This document shows positions 6,172 to 10,386 of a DNA stretch of 10,386 bases, one piece after another. The notes beneath the pieces are model-generated. The model did not search any database, had not been told where the DNA came from, and saw only the letters and a list, made by a program, of their open reading frames with translations. The DNA comes from an uncultured Collinsella sp. (GTDB taxonomy: Bacteria; Actinomycetota; Coriobacteriia; Coriobacteriales; Coriobacteriaceae): NCBI GenBank assembly GCA_900555515.1, contig USLO01000055.1:1-10386 (forward strand), read 5' to 3'. Position 1 is the first letter of the stretch. Every line of letters begins with the position of its first letter. The translations under genes and the position numbers were made by a program.

Positions 6172-6882
6172 CTACTCCTCGGGCAAGATATGAAAACCAA
6201 GCGCCTGAACGTCGCGGGCAAAGCCCTTGACCGTATCAAGCGAGTACTCAAGCAAATCTTTCCCGAAATTCTTGCGCTTGGCAAGAATGGCATTGGGGAC
6301 CGTAATGATCTGGCATCCAACGGACTCCGCCTGGAAGATATTGAGAACCTCGCGCGTAGACGCCCAGAGAACCTCGGCAGCAGGCTTAACGGCAGCCTTC
6401 TTTACGGACTCCGCCATGAGGGGCAGCGGATCGACGCCGGTATCGGCAATGCGACCGGCAAAGATGGACAGAATAGAGGGGGTCTCGGCAGAAACGGCAT
6501 CGACGAACTCGTCGACCTGCTCGGGCGTGAAGATAGTGGTGACATTCACCTTGATGCCGTCGGCAGAAAGGCGCTTGACCAGCGCGGCAGTGGACTCGCC
6601 CTTGGTGTTGAGCGCCGGAATCTTAACATAGACGTTGTCTGCCCAGGTTGCAATCTCGCGAGCCTCGGCCTCCATACCAGCCTCGTCATCAGCGAAAACC
6701 TCAAAAGAGACCGAGACATCGGTAATGTGCTCAAGAACCGTCTTGGCAAAAGCGCGGTAGTCGGTCACGCCGCCGGCCTTCATAAGGGAAGGATTGGTCG
6801 TGAAGCCCTGAACGTTGCCATTGTCATGCATGTCAAGCATGCCCTCGAGGTTAGCGCCGTCGGCAAACACCTTGATTGCCAT
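6172..6882 (-). CDS. fsa: Transaldolase / fructose-6-phosphate aldolase family protein, copy 2
   Basis: This encodes 236 aa, about 81% identical by hand alignment to the copy at 2876-3580 (about 45 differences, clustered in the surface of the second half). It has the same GFTTNPSL segment, Lys87 in VYVKIP as expected Schiff-base residue, and Phe within SIFAGRIADTG where E. coli FSA has Tyr131. The ATG at 6882 is preceded by AAAGGA with a 6-nt spacer; a 30-residue upstream extension to 6972 is Lys/Arg-rich, unlike the family, and overlaps the promoter. It is the first gene of the PTS operon and is followed after 9 nt by IIA, so its product most likely processes the sugar phosphate delivered by that PTS. 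Aldolase versus transaldolase activity is undecided. Confidence 0.94.
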   Translation of the reverse strand: MAIKVFADGANLEGMLDMHDNGNVQGFTTNPSLMKAGGVTDYRAFAKTVLEHITDVSVSFEVFADDEAGMEAEAREIATWADNVYVKIPALNTKGESTAALVKRLSADGIKVNVTTIFTPEQVDEFVDAVSAETPSILSIFAGRIADTGVDPLPLMAESVKKAAVKPAAEVLWASTREVLNIFQAESVGCQIITVPNAILAKRKNFGKDLLEYSLDTVKGFARDVQALGFHILPEE

Positions 6883-6910
6883 GTTCGGTCCTTTCTCATT
6901 TAACGCTATT

Positions 6911-6985
6911 GCTATCGAAAGCCTTCTTCTTTGTTTCAAAAGCTTTCGGTTTTCTTTTATAAACCATTTCAAAAGCTATCGAAAG
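6911..6985 (-). promoter_or_regulatory. Repeated operator-like sites upstream of the fsa2-PTS operon
   Basis: GCTATCGAAAG occurs exactly at 6911-6921 and 6975-6985 (64 bp apart). A second, overlapping repeat, TTTCAAAAGCT, occurs at 6934-6944 and 6967-6977 (33 bp apart, about three helical turns) and is followed by TTCG or ATCG. DeoR-family repressors commonly bind repeated TCGA/GAAA-rich boxes, and a DeoR gene is divergent from this promoter. These are therefore the best candidates for its operator. The binding assignment is inference. Confidence 0.6.
6956..6984 (-). promoter_or_regulatory. Candidate promoter of the fsa2-PTS operon
   Basis: The best minus-strand -10 is TATAAA at 6956-6961. 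At a 17-bp spacing the -35 would be the weak TTTCGA at 6979-6984, which lies inside the repeated operator box. A perfect TTGACA at 6992-6997 is 30 bp from TATAAA, too far to pair with it; at 17 bp it would face only TTTTGA. A promoter overlapping the operator fits repression, but the start site is not certain. Confidence 0.45.
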
Positions 6986-7089
6986 ATCAATTGTCAACTT
7001 TCCGTGAACGGTCGAATATCGGGTGTGAACGTGCTTCTTTTGGGCGGCGCCTTCAGAATGAGACTCTTTATAGCCCGTCTACGTGCAAA

Positions 7090-7101
7090 CTATCTACTAC
7101 G
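7090..7101 (+). repeat. Third copy of the CTATCTACTACG motif
   Basis: This 12-mer is identical to 119-130 and to the complement of 239-250 in the inverted repeat before tex. Here it lies alone, 128 bp upstream of the deoR start, without the flanking CGCCACGAAA or TTTAACC blocks. It may be a shared regulatory or repeat-derived sequence. Confidence 0.5.
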
Positions 7102-7120
7102 CATGCATTTGGGACATGCC

Positions 7121-7192
7121 ATTCCGTTCATTCGATTCATTCGAATTTGCCTTGTTCTTTTCATATCGATACGTTATATTTCGATTACGAAA
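7121..7192 (+). promoter_or_regulatory. Candidate deoR promoter with tandem 9-mers and a palindrome
   Basis: A good -10, TATATT (7175-7180), lies 17 bp from TTGTTC (7152-7157), a weak -35. Just upstream are three tandem 9-mers starting ATTC: ATTCCGTTC, ATTCGATTC, ATTCGAATT (7121-7147). Overlapping the end of the -10 is TTTCG-ATTA-CGAAA (7179-7192), a perfect two-half-site palindrome sharing TCGA/CGAAA with the operator boxes of the divergent operon. This suggests autoregulation by the encoded repressor (inference). Confidence 0.5.
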
Positions 7193-7229
7193 GGCGCATC
7201 TTTTGCCTTTTGTTCAAAAGGAGCGGCAT

Positions 7230-8021
7230 ATGGCATCTACTTCAGACCTTTCACCGGCCGAGCGTCAGCGATTTATCATGAATTGGCTGGCCGAAAAGCC
7301 AAATATCTCGGTATCCGACATCGTTCGCCGTTTTTCGGTTTCGGAAGTCACCGCACGACACGACCTCGTCTCACTGGAATCCGAAGGCAAGCTGCGTCGC
7401 GTACGCGGCGGAGCGGTATCGCTTTCTCGCTCCAACGCAATCTCGTATCCCGAGGAGCGCATCAATGTCCAAGTCGAGGCCAAGGAGGCCATCGCCGCAA
7501 CCGCAGCAGCTCTTGTTGATGATGGCGATGTTCTGGTAATTGATATCGGCACCACAGGCTTTTACTTCGCTAAAGCCCTCATCGACAAGCATGAGATCAC
7601 CATTATCACCGGCGATCTTGCAATCGCGAACTACGCCAGCTTCAATCTCCCCAATGCTTCGGTAGTGCTGCTGGGCGGCTCCGTGCGCAAGGGCCACCTC
7701 TATCTCGCGGGCGCACTAACGCTCGACTGCATGAGCAAACTACATGCCGACAAGGCGTTTGTCAGTGCCGACGGATTCCACCCCGACCACGGCTTTACCG
7801 TCGAGCACGACTTCTCGGCCATGATTAAGCATATGTACCTGACCAACTCAAACCAGGGCTATATGATGGTTGACCAGGGAAAGTTCAACAAGACCAGTTT
7901 TTATCAGTCCGCGCAAATCGATGACCTCGATGGCATCATCGTTGATGGAGACGACGAGGGCATCATGACGGCGGCGATCGAGAGCAGTCGCAGTCATCCC
8001 AAGCTCTATATTGCAAAATAG
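7230..8021 (+). CDS. DeoR-family transcriptional regulator
   Basis: This encodes 263 aa, the usual DeoR/GlpR length. The N-terminal winged helix-turn-helix covers about residues 8-62, with VSEVTARHDLVSLESEGKL and then RRVRGGA; the more common TIRRDL core is here TARHDL. The C-terminal sugar-phosphate sensor (DeoRC, isomerase-like fold) shows IDIGTT at 104-109, LLGGSVR at 147-153 and KAFVSADGF at 175-183. The ATG at 7230 has AAAAGGAG 6 nt upstream; the frame stays open 49 codons further upstream, but that stretch overlaps the promoter and lacks family similarity. It is divergent from the fsa2-PTS operon, so the likely role is local repressor responding to a phosphorylated intermediate. No more specific subfamily name is justified. 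Confidence 0.93.
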   Translation: MASTSDLSPAERQRFIMNWLAEKPNISVSDIVRRFSVSEVTARHDLVSLESEGKLRRVRGGAVSLSRSNAISYPEERINVQVEAKEAIAATAAALVDDGDVLVIDIGTTGFYFAKALIDKHEITIITGDLAIANYASFNLPNASVVLLGGSVRKGHLYLAGALTLDCMSKLHADKAFVSADGFHPDHGFTVEHDFSAMIKHMYLTNSNQGYMMVDQGKFNKTSFYQSAQIDDLDGIIVDGDDEGIMTAAIESSRSHPKLYIAK

Positions 8022-8024
8022 CTC

Positions 8025-8064
8025 AAATGGCCGGGTCGCCCCACTGCGGGCGACCCGGCCATTT
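8025..8064. terminator. Bidirectional terminator between deoR and the HAD gene
   Basis: AAATGGCCGGGTCGCCC (8025-8041) and its exact reverse complement (8048-8064) make a 17-bp perfect stem with a 6-nt CACTGC loop. It fills almost the whole 44-bp gap between the convergent stop codons. A/T-rich stem ends supply short U-tracts on both strands (ATTTATTAG on plus, CATTTGAGCTATTTTGC on minus). Confidence 0.88.
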
Positions 8065-8065
8065 A

Positions 8066-8893
8066 TTAGATCAACCCAAAGTGGCGCATGGCGGTGACGG
8101 TACCGTCGTGTGCGACATCGTCGGTCACGTAGTCGGCGACCGCCTTGACCTCGGGCATGGCGTTGCCCATGGCGACAGCCGTCTCGACCGCAGCGAGCAT
8201 GCCCAGGTCGTTACCCGAGTCGCCGAAGCCAAAGGTGCGCGCGTTGCCGGTGCGACCCAGGTATTCCAGCGCTCGCGCCACGCCCACGCCCTTGTCGATG
8301 CCCTTGGGGCTCAGCTCGCGATTCTGACCACCGGTGTTGCACAGCTCAAACTCGCGATCGATAAAGCCATCATCATTGGCTACGCGAGCCAGGTCGCTCG
8401 CGACGATGCCTACCTTGCCCACGCGCAGACGGCCGTCGACGCGCATTTCCTCGGTGCTGTGCACCACAGAAGTGCCGATCAGAGACGACTGCTCAACACC
8501 CGCGGGTTCCAGGGCAAAAGTAGCCACGTTGGTCTCGAAAAAGGCTTCAATCCCTGCCGCGGCCATACGGCGTGCAAGCTCCTCAACAATGTCTTCGTCA
8601 AAGCAGTCCTCATACACCACGCGGCCCTCGACCTCGAGCGTGGCGCCCGCCATGGCAACGACGCCCGCGGGGTCGAGCGCACGCAAGCTATCGGCGATGA
8701 GCCACAGGGGGCGACCCGTGCAGATAAACGCCTTGTGTCCCGCATCGCGCAGACGATGAAACGCCTCGACGACCGCCTGCGAGGGGCGAACCGCCGAAAA
8801 GTCCTTGTCGGTCATGTTGTCGGGATCGAACGACGTCAGCGTGCCGTCCACGTCAAAAAAGAGCACAGCGAGTTCGGGACACGCATCAATCAT
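8066..8893 (-). CDS. HAD superfamily IIB (Cof-type) sugar-phosphate phosphatase
   Basis: This encodes 275 aa, the normal length for Cof/YidA-type phosphatases, cytoplasmic enzymes that dephosphorylate sugar phosphates and related metabolites. All HAD motifs are visible. Motif I is FFDVDGTLT with nucleophile Asp14 and acid Asp16. Motif II is ICTGR at 57-61, motif III Lys197 in SPKGIDKG, and motif IV GFGDSGNDLGML with Asp225 and Asp229. The region between motifs II and III (about 80-185) is the type C2 cap. The ATG at 8893 has AAAGGA 6 nt upstream; the frame extends 12 codons further without support. It is convergent with deoR behind a terminator, so it is probably independent of the PTS module. 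Substrate cannot be read from the sequence. Confidence 0.94.
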   Translation of the reverse strand: MIDACPELAVLFFDVDGTLTSFDPDNMTDKDFSAVRPSQAVVEAFHRLRDAGHKAFICTGRPLWLIADSLRALDPAGVVAMAGATLEVEGRVVYEDCFDEDIVEELARRMAAAGIEAFFETNVATFALEPAGVEQSSLIGTSVVHSTEEMRVDGRLRVGKVGIVASDLARVANDDGFIDREFELCNTGGQNRELSPKGIDKGVGVARALEYLGRTGNARTFGFGDSGNDLGMLAAVETAVAMGNAMPEVKAVADYVTDDVAHDGTVTAMRHFGLI

Positions 8894-8935
8894 ATGGGTT
8901 CCTTTCGAGGATAAGGGCAAACGAAGCATCCATCA

Positions 8936-8941
8936 TATAAT
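8936..8941 (+). promoter_or_regulatory. Candidate -10 of the rlmKL-type gene
   Basis: A perfect TATAAT lies 27 bp before the ATG at 8969, inside the 75-bp divergent gap. No convincing -35 is found at 16-18 bp upstream. No clear promoter for the HAD gene was seen on the opposite strand. Confidence 0.45.
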
Positions 8942-8968
8942 GGAGCGACGCAACCAGAGAGGTCACCC

Positions 8969-10386
8969 ATGGAATTTTACGCAAGCTGCCCCGAGGGCTT
9001 TGAGTCCGCACTCGCCGATGAGCTTAAACGCCTCGGACTTTCGCATGTTCGCCGGCTGAAGGGCCGTGCTACGTTTGAGGGCGAGCTCGAAGAAGGCTAC
9101 CGCGCCTGTCTGTGGTCGCGCCTGGCGAGCCGCGTGTTCGTGGTACTCGGGCGCTTTGAGGCGCAGGATGCCGATGAACTGTACGATAGCGTTTACGACA
9201 TCGCCTGGGAGAGCATCGTCCGCCCCGGCGCCACCATCGCCATCACCGCCCGCGGCGTGACCGAGCAGCTGCGCAACACGCGCTTCTCGGCCCTGCGCGC
9301 CAAGGACGCGCTGTGCGACCGCCTGGCCGAGACCACGGGCCGTCGCGCCGACGTCGATGCCGCCGACCCCGATGTTCACCTACTGCTTTCGCTGCGCCAG
9401 CGCCGCGCGAGCATTAGCCTGGACCTTTCGGGCGACCCGCTGTTTAAGCGCCTGCCGCCCGCAGCAACCCGCGCCGGCGAGGGCGCGCACGTGCTGCGCC
9501 CCGACTACGCCGCCCTGGTGCTGGCGCAGATCAGCTGGACCGCACTGTGCGAGCGCGAGCTGACGGCCGACGAGTACGAGAACGAAGCCCTGCCTACGCT
9601 GATCGACGCCTCGTGCGCCGGCGGCGGTCTGCTGCTGGAAGCCGTGAACATTCTGACTGACCGCGCCCCGGGTTTTGCACGCGAGCACTGGGGTTTTGAG
9701 GGCTGGCAGCTGCATGATGCCGCCCTGTGGGAGCAGCTGCTTGCCGAGGCGCGCGAGCGCGAGGCGGCAGCGCACGAGCGGCAGGCGCGCATCGTGGCCG
9801 TAGACATCGACCCCGCCGCCCGCAAGACTGCCGAGCGCATGGTCAAGTGTGCCGGCTACAAGCGTTTTGTCGACTTTTGCGCCGCCAAGCCCGCCACCGT
9901 GCTGGACCATGCAGGCGCCGTCGCCGGTGCCGCCGTGGTCGCAGATACCACCGAGACCCCGCTTTCGCTCATGCACGACGCCATGACACTCATCGGCGAG
10001 CTGCGCCGCGCGCCCGAGCTTGCCGCCGCGCCGGTCGCCGCGCTCACCCGCGATGGACTTATGGCCCGCGCGCTCCATGCCGAGCCTGCGCGCTCCATCG
10101 CCGTCATGCCCAATAACGAGGAGGCGGCTCTTGAGGTTTGGCCCTCGCTCGACCACGCCGCCGCAGCGTTTGAGGCTGCGGCCAGCGCAAACACCGAGGC
10201 GCAGACCGCGGACGCCGAAAACGAAGCCGCCAACACCCCCATGCCCGAACCTGCTGCCACGCTCGACCTGGGCGACGGCAAGCCGCTGCCCGTGCTCATC
10301 CCGGAGTCCGAGCAGTTCGCCAACCGCCTGCGCAAGAATGCCCGTCTGCGCCGCAAGTGGGCCAAGCGCGAGGGCGTGAGCTGCTA
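8969..10386 (+). CDS. rlmL: RlmKL-type bifunctional 23S rRNA methyltransferase, 5' part
   Basis: The frame opens at the ATG at 8969 (GAGAGG 6 nt upstream) and runs unbroken to the window edge, 472 codons, so the 3' end is missing. In E. coli the RlmL half makes m2G2445 and the RlmK half m7G2069 of 23S rRNA. Residues 1-20 (FYASCPEGFESALADELKRL) and a THUMP-like region to about 150 match RlmL, as does SLDLSGDPLFKR before the methyltransferase domain. From about 444 the sequence ESEQFANRLRKNARLRRKWA and then REGVSC matches the start of the RlmK half, so this is a fusion. The joining region at about 385-440 is Ala/Glu-rich and probably disordered. The usual DPxCGSGT motif is DASCAGGG (213-220), and no NPPY motif is present, the expected site reading ADTTETP (325-331). 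The RlmL half may be inactive or altered. Confidence 0.88.
   Translation, partial: MEFYASCPEGFESALADELKRLGLSHVRRLKGRATFEGELEEGYRACLWSRLASRVFVVLGRFEAQDADELYDSVYDIAWESIVRPGATIAITARGVTEQLRNTRFSALRAKDALCDRLAETTGRRADVDAADPDVHLLLSLRQRRASISLDLSGDPLFKRLPPAATRAGEGAHVLRPDYAALVLAQISWTALCERELTADEYENEALPTLIDASCAGGGLLLEAVNILTDRAPGFAREHWGFEGWQLHDAALWEQLLAEAREREAAAHERQARIVAVDIDPAARKTAERMVKCAGYKRFVDFCAAKPATVLDHAGAVAGAAVVADTTETPLSLMHDAMTLIGELRRAPELAAAPVAALTRDGLMARALHAEPARSIAVMPNNEEAALEVWPSLDHAAAAFEAAASANTEAQTADAENEAANTPMPEPAATLDLGDGKPLPVLIPESEQFANRLRKNARLRRKWAKREGVSC

Noticed and set aside
7004..7031. GTGAACG repeated at 7004-7010 and 7025-7031, 21 bp apart
   Set aside because: Two helical turns is suggestive, but a 7-mer pair is too short to separate from chance without conservation data.
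8027..8914. 295-codon plus-strand frame opposite the HAD gene
   Set aside because: It is a shadow of the HAD phosphatase, whose four catalytic motifs are all intact on the minus strand.
9380..10156. 258-codon minus-strand frame opposite the rRNA methyltransferase
   Set aside because: Its Gly/Ala/Arg-rich product has no domain, and the opposite frame is a clear RlmKL homologue open to the window edge.

Overview
The window is GC-rich, compactly organised bacterial DNA with strong AAAGGA/AAGGAG-type ribosome binding sites and GC-biased third positions. The gene flavour (Tex, UlaA-type PTS with transaldolase-family genes, a DeoR regulator, an RlmKL-type fusion) and the style of the intergenic repeats suggest a gut actinobacterium of the Coriobacteriia, most likely Collinsella. 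That assignment rests on recognition and no database search was run.

Layout. Positions 1-346 hold no gene but carry a large inverted repeat (104-265) and the leader of tex. The tex gene (347-2494, +) encodes a Tex/YqgF-S1 nucleic-acid-binding protein. It converges on an fsa/transaldolase-family gene (2876-3580, -) across 381 bases without a gene. That gap is packed with structure: a 38-bp imperfect inverted repeat enclosing a terminator, a 17-bp perfect GC-rich palindrome, and a 21-bp direct copy of the fsa 3' end. Next, on the minus strand, is a four-gene unit transcribed from about 6900 down to 3811: a second fsa paralogue (6172-6882), then PTS IIA (5716-6162), IIB (5365-5640) and IIC (3902-5293) of the UlaABC (SgaT/SgaB/SgaA) family, ending in an intrinsic terminator at 3811-3844. 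A DeoR-family regulator (7230-8021, +) is divergent from this unit. The 347-bp gap between them is rich in repeated operator-like sequences containing TCGAAAG. A perfect 17-bp hairpin separates the regulator from a convergent HAD-IIB (Cof-type) phosphatase (8066-8893, -). Divergent from that is the 5' part of an RlmKL-type 23S rRNA methyltransferase fusion (8969 to the window end, +).

How the genes fit together. The central block reads as a sugar uptake and cleavage module. The PTS imports and phosphorylates a carbohydrate, a transaldolase/fructose-6-phosphate-aldolase-family enzyme acts on a sugar phosphate from it, and the DeoR repressor probably senses a phosphorylated intermediate. None of the known ascorbate catabolic genes (ulaG, ulaD, ulaE, ulaF) is in the window, so the substrate is open. 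The two fsa paralogues are about 81% identical by hand alignment, and both carry Phe where E. coli FSA has its catalytic Tyr131. The flanking genes (tex, HAD, rlmKL) look like housekeeping functions. The most unusual material is the intergenic repeat structure and the apparently degenerate active site in the RlmL half of the rRNA methyltransferase.
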